A stretch of DNA of 64,000 bases from Austropuccinia psidii. Its lineage: Eukaryota > Basidiomycota > Pucciniomycetes > Pucciniales > Sphaerophragmiaceae. The position numbers were made by a program, and so were the translations under genes. The notes beneath the pieces are model-generated. The model was not told where the DNA came from, searched no databases, and worked only from the letters and a program-made list of their open reading frames with translations. The DNA lies in the NCBI GenBank assembly GCA_023105745.1, contig JALGQZ010000013.1, positions 10,349,105-10,413,104 of the forward strand. The letters are read 5' to 3'. This document shows, piece after piece, positions 13,330 through 25,106 of the stretch. Numbering within the stretch: the stretch's first letter is position 1; every line of letters begins with the position of its first letter.

Positions 13330-14417
13330 GCATAATTTTACCTTTTCCGCCTATTAATTGGGAAAGAAACAGCCATATATGAGCCAATTAGCGATCCAAC
13401 GGGTGAAAGTATTTAGTATCATCTAAAGTTTCCGCCTTCTAAGCCATTTGGAGGAGAAATGATCCTCTCTGGACCTTGGAAGGTCTTGGTGGTTTAATAA
13501 TGGACACATGCTCTTAAGCACAGATCATTAATATTTTAGATGTTGAAACGACCTTACTTTGCCTTCTGAGTGGATTTAAGAGTGCAATTATTCGCATGGA
13601 TTCAAACTTTTACCTTCCGAAGGAGCTCAAAAGACAAAGAGCTATGTATAGGCTCTAGAGTGATCCTGGGGGTGCGGCTATGGGCTTTTGTTCAAAACCA
13701 CACTTTCTGAAGGTATCGTAACAGGAAATTATGACTTTGCGCTCCTTGGGGATCCCGGGAAGGTAATTATGCTTATAGGATCACGCGCTCACATTTCGAA
13801 GCCATTGAAAGAAGAAATGAAGTGATCTGGGCTCAGAGTGGTCCTGGGGGTGAAAATATTCTTAATTTGAATCATTACCCCTTCCGAAACCATTGAAATC
13901 AGAAATTGATTTACTTAGGATCAGGAGTGATCCTGGTGGTGAAATTATGTACTACAAGTCATATCTTCCTCTTTACCAGACATTGGGAGGGGGAATTAAA
14001 ATTTGGGATTTCCTTAGTGACCCTGGAGATGGTGGAAAGCGCACAGGGGCAGTATTTCACCTGATGTAGATGTTAATTAGACCAAATATGTTATTTGGAC
14101 CCCAGGATTATCCAGAAGCCCAAATTTAGTCAATGTTAAATTCAAAAGTTTCATAAGTTGAAATTATTCCCTTATGTGCTTCCATTGGGGCTCCTAGATA
14201 ATCCTGGATGTCAAGTCGTACACGTTCTTTAATAATTGCACTATCTAAGGCTGCAAGATGGACAAACCACCTTATTTGTGCCTCTGGGTTGTTCTGGAAA
14301 TACAATTATGAACGTGCATGCATAATTGCACTTTGTGCAGCTATTAGAAGTAAGGATGACCCTATTGGGGCTGCCTAGTGACCTCTACAACTCAATTATT
14401 CACACTTGTGCCTAATC
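13330..14417. repeat. Degenerate ~90-bp tandem repeat array, left part
   Basis: The block CATAATTGCACCTTCYGAAG and its variants recurs at about 13601, 13691, 13781, 13870, 13960, 14051, 14231, 14321 and 14411, a period of 89-91 bases. Each unit also has a GTGGTCCTGGGGGT-like block and a weak palindrome of the form ATTATGCAC..GTGCATAAT. The array continues on the far side of the gypsy element at 21626, which shows the element inserted within one unit. Units are strongly diverged. Confidence 0.75.
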
Positions 14418-16242
14418 TGTAAGGTGTGGATATGAAACTTTGATTAAAAATCAAGTACTTTTCCTGTCCTCAAAATTTGTATAAGGTAAAAATCACTTAA
14501 AAATAGTAAGAAATATTATTTTTATAAGTAAACACGCCAAATTTATTTTTTATAACTTTATTAGTATAAAACAATAATATTATATAGATTTATTGTTTTA
14601 CCAACAATAAAAATTTATCCAAAAATACTCTACAAGAGATATTTAAGGCTACAAAAGAAATTTCTTCAAGAGAAATTTCAATTGGAATTAATTGAGCAAA
14701 GAACTGCAAGCAATTAATTAAATATGAAAGTCTTTAAAAAGAATATTAAAGAGAAAACACGCCGAAAAGTGACCAGAGTGAATTTGGAAACAAAGTGACA
14801 AAGTTTACAGTGATGAAAGATGCTTTAATTCACTTTTGGGGTGGTTCAGGGGTAAAAATGATTATAAGAGTTACAAACAATGATTATAATGATTTTTTCA
14901 CGTGGTTAAAAGGATTAAAATGATTTAAAAATGGTGGTTGGAATCTTTGATTGCTTGGTTTAACAGTGTTTAAACTAATTAATAAAAGGAAAAGATTCTA
15001 ACATGAAAAGAAAAGTGGAGCAAAGAAGACATTCTTTTATAGCCATCAATTTTCTTACTCCAAAAGTACAATTCACTCTTGTCAGTCGTGAAAAACATTC
15101 TGACAACAGAAAAGCCAATTATGGCATCATTGAACCCTGATTTAGACCAAAAAGGGCTGGTTTAAGCCATTTTTAGCCATTTTAGACCCTTAAATCAGCC
15201 ATTACTATAGGAATACCTGGTCTAGAGCCTTCAAAGCACGTCAGAATGTGTGTAAGAGACGTAGAAACCATTTAAAACTGTTTTTACTATGATGGTTTTA
15301 TCTTAAGGGTAGTTTTACCCTCTTGGCAACAGCTAAAACTACCCCAGTTGGTATCAAAACCTCATCATCAATTGAGTCCACAGACCCTGTAACTCAATTC
15401 CAGGCCAAAAGTGATGAACTTTTGCATGAATTTTGACATCCCACGCCTGACAGCAAGGATTTTGGGGGTCTAGCTCCCCCTTAGAGCTGGAGTTCCTTTT
15501 CCCCCCAAATTTAATCTTTCCAATTTATTTTTCTTTTAATTCCTCATCATGTATTATACTTAAAATTTACATATGTAATTCAATTGAACTGTACAGTACA
15601 ATACAGTAATAATTGATACCTCATATGTAAATCAAAGTTCACTTATGTAATACACGCGCACATTTTGACATTTCAATTGAATTCAACTGAAAATACTTCA
15701 ATTCCTCATAACTTCTAAACTAAACACAACACCTCAATTTTCACACAAAAATTGATAGTTAACACCACATGTGGTGTGAATTAAATTAAAGTTTTGAGGA
15801 TTTTCAACTTTTGTATTGAAAATACTAAAAACTTAATTTAAGCTTATTTAGAGTTGAGTTATAAGAATTTCACTGAGAGGTGACCCCACCTGATTTTTTA
15901 TGAGGAATCCAATGGTGAAATAATTTTTATATATTTATTTATTGGATAAAAAGTTATAATAATTTTTATTTAACTTTTTTCCAAATTTATTTATTTTTTT
16001 ACAATTTTGTTAAAATTTCATTTTTACTTAATTTTTTCAAGTATAAATGTAATTTTATAATTACAAAATTTAATGTATTTTTATTTTTAAATTGTAATTA
16101 ATTTTTTTATTTTTAATTTAATTTTATATTTATATTTTTATTTTTATTTTAAGAATATAAATGAATTTGTTTTATTTATATTAATATGTTATTTTTGTAT
16201 TTGTGGTCTTTTGGGTATATGAAATTACCTCTAAGGCTCACA
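14418..16242 (-). repeat. 3' LTR of the deleted gypsy element
   Basis: This is the 1825-base LTR with TG...CA ends. On the minus strand it is preceded by the purine tract AGGGGGAGGGAA. It pairs with the LTR at 19801-21625. Confidence 0.93.
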
Positions 16243-16692
16243 TTCCCTCCCCCTAAAAAAGGAATATTACTTTGTAATATTGTTATTTCTAGTTTACCGG
16301 AACCTCTGAGAAGTCTAGTAGCTTCAGGTATGTCTTTTTTCCTTTTTCTGTCTTCAGACAGATGTCCTAAGAAGGGCCTGTCATGGCATTCTTTCAGTAC
16401 AAGATTGATTAATGACCTGTCCACAACTGTCATGACACATGTGTGCTTGGTCCTGTGATAAATTATACCATCCAGTAGGTGAAATCTTCCTTCATCATAA
16501 GATCCTCTTCATCCAAGGCATGTATTAGAGAGTTGTCTTTACAGTCTTAGCTCACTGTAATTTGTCTTTTAAATGGTAAAAAGGCAAATTTTTTGGGGCT
16601 TATTGTCTCCAATAGCAAAGCATCTGTCTTCACTATTATGCAAATCTATCCCATACATGATTAAATAGTCATTTCCCAATATAAAATGGGTA
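16243..16692 (-). pseudogene. pol remnant with two internal deletions
   Basis: On the minus strand, the end of the protease region ([12 protein letters not shown] motif) near 16680 runs after ~100 codons into the spacer between RNase H and integrase, then into the first part of the integrase zinc-binding domain (ECHD..GHLSEDR, about 16350-16395). It then jumps to sequence like the extreme C-terminus of Pol (IPEATRLLRG against [10 protein letters not shown] in the intact element). So the RT plus RNase H segment and the integrase DDE core were removed by two separate deletions. Frames are also broken. This is not a functional gene. Confidence 0.8.
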
Positions 16693-19332
16693 CTAGAGCA
16701 ATTTTCCATAACAACAAAATTCAACTGTGATTCTTAAATTCCCATTTATTTGTGGGAATATGACATTGGTCTCAAAGATTCCTAATGCTTTCATTGGATT
16801 ACTTGCACTGTTGAACTTTATACCATCAATTGGTAACAGTTGGTCTTCAAAATTTGGTACACAAGTCTTAAGAAAAGATTTTCCAACACAAGAGCAGAAG
16901 GCTCCTGGATCAAGAAAACGTTTGGTGGGCTTGTTGTCAATCACCACTTCTGTTATACAGGAGTTACCAGCTGTATAGCCTTTTTTCCTGTTTGGTTTTG
17001 TTTTCATAAGTTGTGCATCTTGAACCTTTGATAAATCAAGTTGACCATTGCTGAATTGTGGCAAGTGGGAATAAGATTCCATGATGTCAAAAGTGGCATT
17101 GATATTTTCTATATCTTTTGAAGATTCAGAAAATATGGATGACTTATCATCTGAATTTTCTTCAATTATGTCATCTTTTTTAACATCAGGTTCCTTTTCA
17201 ATATTAATTTCATTGATTTTCCCCCTTTTTGGACATGTATTAGCTAAATGGGTGGTGCTTTGGCAAATATGGCACTTTTTGACTGTATCTGCAGATTTAT
17301 ACCCAACATTACTAGAATTTTCTTTGGGGTTTTTGTCCACAGAATCTTTCCAAGGTGTATTAAACCTTGTTTTGAGATTCACCCTACTAGAACCAATGTT
17401 GGTTCTGGTGGTTACTTCCTCTAATATATTGATAATATCCTCTGCTTAAGATTGTTCAGTAGTCCTGCTTTTGACAGCATGATCTAAGTCTCCTCTACAT
17501 TGTCTCATAATTTTTCTATAACTCATAAATTCTGAAATGTCTGGATATAATGCTGTTAATCTGTCCTTTTGTTGGCAAAACCATGGTAAAGCTTTGTCTT
17601 TATCAGCATTAAATTTGGCAGATTCAAAGGCTGTTTCAACTTTAAACCTCCAAACATCATTTCCCCATTTGTTGATGATTTGGGTTTTCCACCAAGTCCA
17701 ACTCTGGTGTCCATGTGCTTGTATTATTTTGATGTACCATCTGTGAGCTGATATGGTAAACAAGGTGTTAAACCTGGCTGTTACCAATCTGTCTGGTAAT
17801 TCAAAATCCTCTTTGATCATGTCAATACCTCTAATGAATTCCATATGGTCATACTCTCCTTCACCACTGAAGTGAGGCCATTCTTTAAGTTTTGGAACTT
17901 CTTTCAAGAGTGCTTGGCCCATTTATGGTTCCAAGTTATGAAAAGGAGTGGATAATTCATTTTTTAATTGTGAATTATCAGGATCCAATACTTGTGGATT
18001 TGGAATTCTTGTGCCCTCATTTTGATTTAGAGGTGTAGACATTCTTGGTAAGGTGTTCAGTATTTGTTCAATGTCATTCATTTTACTGTTGCTACACCTT
18101 TGGGAATTTCTGTATTCATGTTGGAAGCTTTGTATTAAATTTATTACTTCAATTTTATACATGTCTTCTTTATGTGTCAGTTCTTGCCATAACTCTGTCT
18201 GTCTTGTATTATCAGAAGTGACTTGATTCAATCTCATTGATAATTTTGATACTTCTTCTTGTGAAGCATCAAAACACTTTTTCAAGGCAATGGTATATGT
18301 CTTTACTTCAGTAAATGAATTTGAAATGTAATCAAGGACTTTCTTGTTATCTGTTTTGATAATATTTATGGCTTGTTTAATTCTTTTTTCAATTATGTCA
18401 TCAATATTGAATTTAGAATATTTATTTGTTAATTCTTCAATAATGGCAGATTTTTCATTTATTTTATTGTCAGAAGAATTATCATTATTGGAAATTTTAA
18501 TTGTTCTTAAAACTTTTTCAAAACACATAAGTGTTTCATTAATTTGGCACAGACTCAGGTTGTTTGTTTTAATGTTGTTACAAATGGTTTCATTTTTATC
18601 AGAAAGATGTTTTTTCACGTCATTTATAGCATCATAAAATTCTGGGATGGAATCAAATATATCAGAAATCATTTCTGGAATCTTAATCTGGCTTCCTCCT
18701 TCTTCTGTCATTCCATCATGGTTCTGGCCATCTGAAATACATTTTCCATGGAATCCTGTTGAATCTTTGGGATTCTGTAGGCCTGGCTGTAAGGTTGTGG
18801 GGCTGGTGCCTTCCCTTTGCCCTTGTTTGGAACTTGTGGCTGCTTTTTCACATTGGAATTGCTGCTGCTGGCCACTGGGGATGTTTTTGGCACTTGCTTT
18901 GGTGGTGGAGGGTTGCTTTTCCTCCATTCTAGTTTCAAAAGCATCATGTTTTTCTTCTCCATCAATGGATGCCATCCATTGATCAATTTGCAAGTGTTGG
19001 GATGGCCCAGGAATTTTCTCACAGTTAGGTAAGAATTCATGCAATTCTTCCACAGGTCTGCAAGGATCTGGGACTCCTTGAATTGTAGTGCATTGTTGCA
19101 TGCACTGTGGCTGGCTTTGTATATGTCCACAGAGGCTTGTTTTGGCGGTGTCAGCTCTTTTTGAAGGTAAAATGGTATTATCAGCTTCAGAATGACCCAT
19201 TTTAGTTGTTTGGAAGTCATCAACTTACCCTTTTCCTTCTGTACCTGATTGGCCTCTGCCATAATCACGTCTATTACCTTTCTGGGAGCTGCTTGAGGGG
19301 TTATAGCTGGCTCCTGACCTGGTTGAACGCAT
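16693..19332 (-). pseudogene. gag-protease pseudogene of the deleted element
   Basis: The frame starts at ATG 19332 (MRSTRSG.., matching the TRSG N-terminus of the intact Gag). It is frameshifted and resumes at 19200 through 16693, with in-frame stops at about 17923-17925 and 17446-17448. The capsid-like core has PHFSGEGEYDHMEF, and a CCHC zinc knuckle (KCHICQSTTHLANTC) lies near 17230-17280. The aspartic protease motif reads LDPGAF instead of the usual DSG. Overall order and spacing match residues ~60-870 of the 1922-residue protein at 30006. The altered protease motif and stops indicate a decayed copy. Confidence 0.9.
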
Positions 19333-19590
19333 AATTATGGTTAAAAAGGCTTAAGATAGTATTTTTACGTCAAAAAACTTACTATTGGCCAAATTCTTAG
19401 CTTTCTGAAGGGTATTACTTATGTCCAAGTTAATCAATTCAGAAGATATTGGTTCAGGTTGGTTCTTTTGAGTCACAATAGCAGTATTATTATGGTCTGA
19501 ATTAATAGTACTGGCAGGAATAATGCTGGTGACTGTTGAGGCTGTTTCAATGTTTTCTTGTCTTACCACGTTGTCAGACACAGAAATCAA
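18708..19590 (-). pseudogene. Alternative-frame spliced ORF overlapping gag
   Basis: Three minus-strand segments join in frame if two introns are removed: exon about 19577-19383, intron 19382-19319 (64 bases, donor GTAAGT, acceptor CAG), exon 19318-19229, intron 19228-19157 (72 bases, donor GTAAGT, acceptor AAG), exon 19156-18708. All junctions are phase 1. The last exon shares MNSYL.V.KF, GW.P, YRIPK and NVF.MART.ME with the alternative frame of the intact element. The Gag ATG at 19332 lies inside the first intron and the Gag frame from 19200 starts inside the second. The upstream acceptor reads TTTCTG where the other copies have an AG, so this copy may no longer express it. Function is unknown. 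Confidence 0.6.
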
Positions 19591-19780
19591 TGAAAAACCA
19601 ATTAATTAAGTAAAAAGGATATTTCAAAAAAGAAATAAAAATATAAGCCTCACTTATGAGATGAAAAAAATTATTTTTTATGGATTTTTTGAATCATAAG
19701 TATTTTTTATATGTTTTTAAATTTTACAATATAAGAAAAAAGATTTAAAAAGAGTAAAAAAAATATGTCACAGGTCAAAT

Positions 19781-19800
19781 ATCATGGCTGGGCCCCCAAA
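19781..19800 (-). promoter_or_regulatory. Primer-binding site of the deleted gypsy element
   Basis: Directly after the 5' LTR (minus strand) comes TTTGGGGGCCCAGCCATGAT. The same motif follows the LTRs ending at 29286 and 62617. The position is that of a tRNA primer-binding site. The priming tRNA is not identified. Confidence 0.7.
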
Positions 19801-21625
19801 TGTAAGGTGTGGATATGAAAATTTGATTAAAAATCAAGTACTTTTCCTGTCCTCAAAATTTGTATAAGGTAAAAATCACTTAAAAATAGTAAGAAATATT
19901 ATTTTTATAAGTAAACAGGCCAAATTTGATGTTTATAACTTTATTAGTATAAAACAATAATATTATAAAGATTTATTGTTTTACCAACAATAAAAATTTA
20001 TCCAAAAATACTCTACAAGAGATATTTAAGGCTACAAAAGAAGTTTCTTCAAGAGCAATTTCAATTGGAATTAATTGAGAAAAGAACTGCAAGCAATTAA
20101 TTAAAGAACAAAGTCTTTAAAAAGAATATTAAAGAGAAAACATGCCCAAAAGTGACCAGAGTCAATTTGGAAACAAAGTGTCAAAGTTTAGAGTGATGAA
20201 AGATGCTTTAATTCACTTTTGGGGTGGTTCAGGGGAAAAATGATTATAAGAGTTACAAACAATGATTATAATGATTTTTTCACGTGGTTAAAAGGATTAA
20301 AATGATTTAAAAAGGGTGGTTGGAATCTTTTATTGATTGGTTTAACAGTGTTTAAACTAATTAATAAAAGGAAAAGATTCTAACATGAAGAGAAAAGTGG
20401 GGCAAAGAAGACATTATTTTATAGCCATCAATTTTCTTACTCCAAAAGTAAAATTCACTCTTTTCAGTCGTGAAAAACATTCTGACAACAGAAAAGCCAA
20501 TTATGGCATCATTGAACCTTGATTTAGACCAAAAAGGGCTGGTTTAAGCCATTTTTAGCCATTTTAGACCCTTAAATCAGCCATTACTATAGCAACACCT
20601 GGTCTAGAGCCTTCAAAACATGTCAGAATGTGTGTAAGAGACGTAGAAACCATTTAAAACTGTTTTTACTATGATGGTTTTATCTTAAGGGTAGTTTTAC
20701 CCTCTTGGCAACAGCTAAAACTACCCCAGTTGGTATCAAAACCTCATCATCAATTGAGTCCACAGACCCTGTAACTCAATTCCAGGCCAAAATTGATGAA
20801 CTTTTGCATGAATTTTGACATCCCAGGCCTGTCAGCAAGGATTTTGGGGGTCTAGCTCCCCCTTAGAGCTGGAGTTCCTTTTCCCCCCCAAATTTAATCT
20901 TTCCAATTTATTTTTCTTTTAATTCCTCATCATGTATTATACTTATAATTTACATATGTAATTCAATTGAACTGTACAGTACAATACAGTAATAATTGAT
21001 ACCTCATTTGTAAATCAAAGTTCACTTATGTAATACATGCGCACATTTTGACATTTCAATTGAATTCAATTGAAAATACTTCAATTCCTCATAACTTCTA
21101 AACTAAACACAACACCTCAATTTTCACACAAAAATTGATGGTTAACACCACATGTGGTGTGAATTAAATTAAAGTTTTGAGGATTTTCAACTTTTGTATT
21201 GAAAATACTAAAAACTTAATTTAAGCTTATTTAGAGTTGAGTTACAAGAATTTCACTCAGATGTGACCCCACCTGATTTTTTATGAGGAATCCAATGGTG
21301 AAATAATCTTTATATATTTATTTATTGGATAAAAAGTTATAATAATTTTTATTCAACTTTTGTCCAAATTTATTTATTTTTTTACAATTTTGTTAAAATT
21401 TCATTTTTACTTAATTTTTTCAAGTATAAATGTAATTTTATAATTACAAAATTTAATGTATTTTTATTTTTGAATTGTAATTAATTTTTTTATTTTGAAT
21501 ATAATTTTATATTTATATTTTGATTTTTATTTCAATAATATAAATAAATTTATTTTATTTATATTAATATGTTATTTTTGTATTTGTGGTCTTTTGGGTA
21601 TATGAAATTACCTCTAAGGCTCACA
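19801..21625 (-). repeat. 5' LTR of the deleted gypsy element
   Basis: A 1825-base LTR, equal in length to its partner at 14418-16242, with TG...CA ends. The TAATC target-site duplicate follows it on the plus strand. Confidence 0.93.
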
Positions 21626-22480
21626 TAATCCCGCCTGATCAATCAATTAAAAGTGAAAATAGTTCTCTCAATGCTCCTGTGGCGGAAATTATGCACAGGT
21701 GTTCTTAATTCCACCTTATAATACTTTTGGATGAATTAATGACCTGAAATTGTCTCCACACATTATAAGACTGTTTGATGAACCGGTGACCATATCTGGG
21801 CTGTTGAGTGGCTCATGGGATACAATCATTCATTCATGTGCATGATTGCATTTTCCAAAGCCATTGGAAGAAGGTATTAAACCAATTGGGTTACTTAGTG
21901 ATTCTGGATGCTACTTTAGCTTCAATCACGAATTTTCGTGCATAATTGTACCTTATTAAGCTGTTGGTTAGACCCCTGACCTTATTTAGGCGTTTGTGTG
22001 GTTCTTGGGGTTTGATTATTCATGCACATGCATAATTGCACTTTCTAAAGTGATTAGAAGGAAGAATGACCTCATTTTAACTCCTTATGGAGTCTGGGGG
22101 TAAAATCGTGCACAAATGTGCATAATTACACCTTCTGGAGCCATTTCATACAGAAATAAGCTTCTGCGGGCTCCTTGGTGGTCCTGGACGTGCAATTATG
22201 CGCAGGTTTGCAGAAATTTCACCTTCCGAAGCTTTTGAATGGGGTAAGTGATGTATTTTTTGGGCTTCTGAGCCGACCCAGGTGTCCAATTACCGATGCT
22301 TGTGCCCAATTGAACCTTATGAGCCCACCAGAAGAAGCTATGACTCTATTTAGTTCTTGAGTGGTCCAGGAACCTAAATCATTCACTTTAATGCATAATT
22401 TCTCTTGCCCAAGCTATTTGATAAAGTAATTGTACGTCCAAATTGATAATAAAGGTATTGTGTGGCTTTTCAAGTGAATG
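21626..22480. repeat. Degenerate ~90-bp tandem repeat array, right part
   Basis: The CATAATTGCACC-like block recurs at 21841, 21941, 22031, 22121, 22211, 22305 and 22394, with periods of 100, 90, 90, 90, 94 and 89. This is the same array as 13330-14417, separated by the gypsy insertion. Several units carry a self-complementary core such as ATTCATGCACATGCATAAT. A small open frame at 22175-22360 is an accident of the repeat. Confidence 0.78.
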
Positions 22481-25029
22481 AATCAATGTCCTACTATGAC
22501 CACTCCCTTTCATTGAAAGTTATGGGTAATGCTGCTGGTAAGTGTAGGTAGTTATGTGTATAATTGGAGTCCAACTATGACATTTATTTTAAAGAAAGCA
22601 CTCATGCCTCCCAGAAATTCACAAGGGAGTACTTTATTTCTGCTTCTTTACAAGTATCCACATTTTTCAGGTCAAGATATCAGTAAAATAGGGCACCATT
22701 TTTTAAGCCATTGAGATTGTTGAAAATTTAAACAAACTTGACCTCCAAAGTCTGTCAAATTCACTCATTTCAAAAAAAAAGAACTTATCCCCATACTCTT
22801 TTGGAAATAATTTATCTCATTGATGTTTTCAAAACAAATCTTTCACTTAGAAACTCAAATCCTCACTCAAAAAAATTCATGTCATTGCAGCTTTAAGCTA
22901 TTCTTTTTCGCATAGTTTTTTCATTATTACAGTGCATAATGTCAATTAATGTTTAAGAAAATATTCATGAAGAAATTACTTAATTCATTAAGACATTCTA
23001 GAAGAATACGGCCTTCCTTTCAATTCTTACGGCTCAATCAGGAAGGAGGCTTAAGGAAAATTATTGGATTCTATCGCATTTAAACTATATTGTTCGTTCA
23101 ATGTCCTTTCTCGGAAAACCCCAACATTTTTAGATAAAGGTGAGATATGGAAAATTTATTGATAGAAATATTATAAGAGACCTGTAAGAAATCCCTTGGT
23201 CTTTTTCTGAAGTTTTGACACGAAGATATTATATTCGCCAATCATCAAAAAGTCATTATTTCCAGATAGTTTGCAAGCTGAACAAATAAATTGGAGGAAA
23301 TATCTCTAAGCTACCAGAAATGGAAATGATTATGAAACTTGGAAAAATTGAGATAAATTTATTTGTATAAGTAGTAATCTGTTTTTGAGGCAAGAAAATA
23401 ATCTCAGTACAAGAGATATTCTAAGTGAAACATTCAAAATGACTATCCTGTAATATAGCTAGAGCTCCATTTTATCGAAATTTAGTGGCTTTTACATACC
23501 CCCCAGATTAGCTAATTGATTCAGGAAGGGTGTATTGTCAAAAATATTGATGCACTTCATGAGATGATCAGATATTCATATTTTTATTCTTATTCTATAA
23601 ATAACTTTCCTGAATTTCAAAAATATCATTTTCAATTCAAAAACGTTTTTATACCAAAAGATTATTTCTTGAATCTTTTTTCCATTGGAAATTAGGCTTT
23701 GAGAGAATAATTGTGAATTTATTTTTAAATGAACATTTTCATTCTGATTACTTTTTTTGTGAAAATCTGTCTTTCAAAAATAAATATAAATTATAAATTG
23801 GTGAATCCACACAAGAAATCATAACACATTGCTACTAATAAGTTTAAATTTTTCTCATTTTGTTCATTTTTTCCATATTTTCTTTGTTTTTTTCCCCCAT
23901 TTGAGGCCTATACTAGTTTTTTCAGATACCTTTTTTTTTGAAAAGAAGTGAGCCTTTAACCTTATTTTTGGAAAATTTGCAAGCTCCTTGAAAAAAAACT
24001 CATAAAATGAGATTCCACTCATTAAATCAAAAGTCTTCCTTTTTAATGAAAGGTATTTATTTCAAAAAGATATGAAAAAAATGATCACCCTTTAGTGACA
24101 TATTTTGATACTAATATCCCTGACCAAATTTGTAATATTTTTTGGATGGAAAACCCAATGGCACACATTTGGTCATGTATATTGGTATCAAAAATTCTCA
24201 CTTAAAAGTAGTTTTTTTACACATCTCTCTGAAATAAATATATTTCATTTCCAAAAAGAATATAGATATTTGATAAGTAAAATTCCCTTTTATATTTTTT
24301 TCATTGAAATTTCCCAAAAAAACTATTTTAGCGATTTTCTGCCCAATTAATTTTAGAAAAAAAATCTGAAATTAATTTTTGGGGTTTTCTGGAGCCTGAT
24401 AATCTTTAAAATGAAGAATGATAGGAATTTTGACCAAAAAACATATGATTTTTTAAGTGATTTTACCAACTTAATACAGTTTAACGATTGTTTTTGATTA
24501 TTTTGGACTGTTTTTTATTAATTTTATTTATTTTTGAAAATCTTCAGTTCTTCTTCATTATTCTTATTTTCTCATCAGTTATCTTTAATTATTGTTGAAT
24601 TTTTAAAACTTTTTTTTAAATCAATTTTGATTATTTTTAGTTTTTTTTACTCATTTTCTAACTATTTTTGAAGTATTTCTTCAATAATTGTTCATTAATA
24701 TGAATTATTTTTAATTAATTTTAGTATGTTTTGATAATTTGCATTATCTCAAACTATTAATTCAATAATTACATTCCTTTTAATTCATTTTTATTATTAT
24801 TTTGAATTATTTTTTTTGAACTAAGTTTGAAAATTAAAAGATAAGTTTTTTATCAAATAAAAGAAGAAAAAAACTGTTTCTTTGTGTGCTTTTTGTAAAA
24901 AAAAAAATAATTATGATTCCCAAAAAATAAAAGGAAAAAATAAATAGATGAATTTTTTATGAAAAAATAGATCTTTTTTAAAGAGAGGAAAAATCTTTAA
25001 AAACATATGAAAATAATCGAATTGTTTTT
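22481..25029. other. Gene-free AT-rich stretch
   Basis: I see no gene. The sequence is low in complexity with many A and T homopolymers, especially 23880-25030. An open frame at 24105-24350 has no motif and looks fortuitous. Confidence 0.5.
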
Positions 25030-25106
25030 CTTGTTTGTTTTTTTCATGAGAATTTCTCTTTTTCTTTTTGTTTTTTTATGTTGAAAAAATGAAATATAAA
25101 TGTTAC
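25030..25106. repeat. Flank of the DNA transposon, inverted copy at 43013-43065
   Basis: The block TGAAAAAATGAAATATAAAT and its surroundings, including the T/C-rich stretch before it, recurs in reverse complement just outside the right terminal repeat at 43013-43065. The terminal inverted repeat of the PIF/Harbinger-type element may therefore extend beyond the AGGGGGTGTCAAAG core. Confidence 0.55.

Larger units (their letters stand above)
14418..21625 (-). mobile_element. Internally deleted Ty3/gypsy retrotransposon, TSD TAATC
   Basis: This 7208-base element has two 1825-base LTRs (14418-16242 and 19801-21625) and perfect 5-bp repeats TAATC at 14413-14417 and 21626-21630. Read on the minus strand, the order is 5' LTR, primer-binding site, leader, gag, protease, a scarred integrase remnant, polypurine tract and 3' LTR. 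Reverse transcriptase, RNase H and the integrase core are deleted. The LTRs differ at roughly two dozen positions in the first 650 bases by eye, so the insertion is much older than the element at 27094-38100. It could move only with proteins supplied in trans. Confidence 0.93.

Noticed and set aside
16186..19032. Plus-strand hydrophobic frames over the decayed gag (for example 17081-17449 and 18344-18637)
   Set aside because: They are antisense of the minus-strand gag pseudogene; the hydrophobic look comes from complementing K/E-rich codons.
13330..22480. CRISPR-like array because of regular spacing
   Set aside because: The whole ~90-base unit is repeated, with no conserved short repeat alternating with unique spacers, and the genome is eukaryotic.
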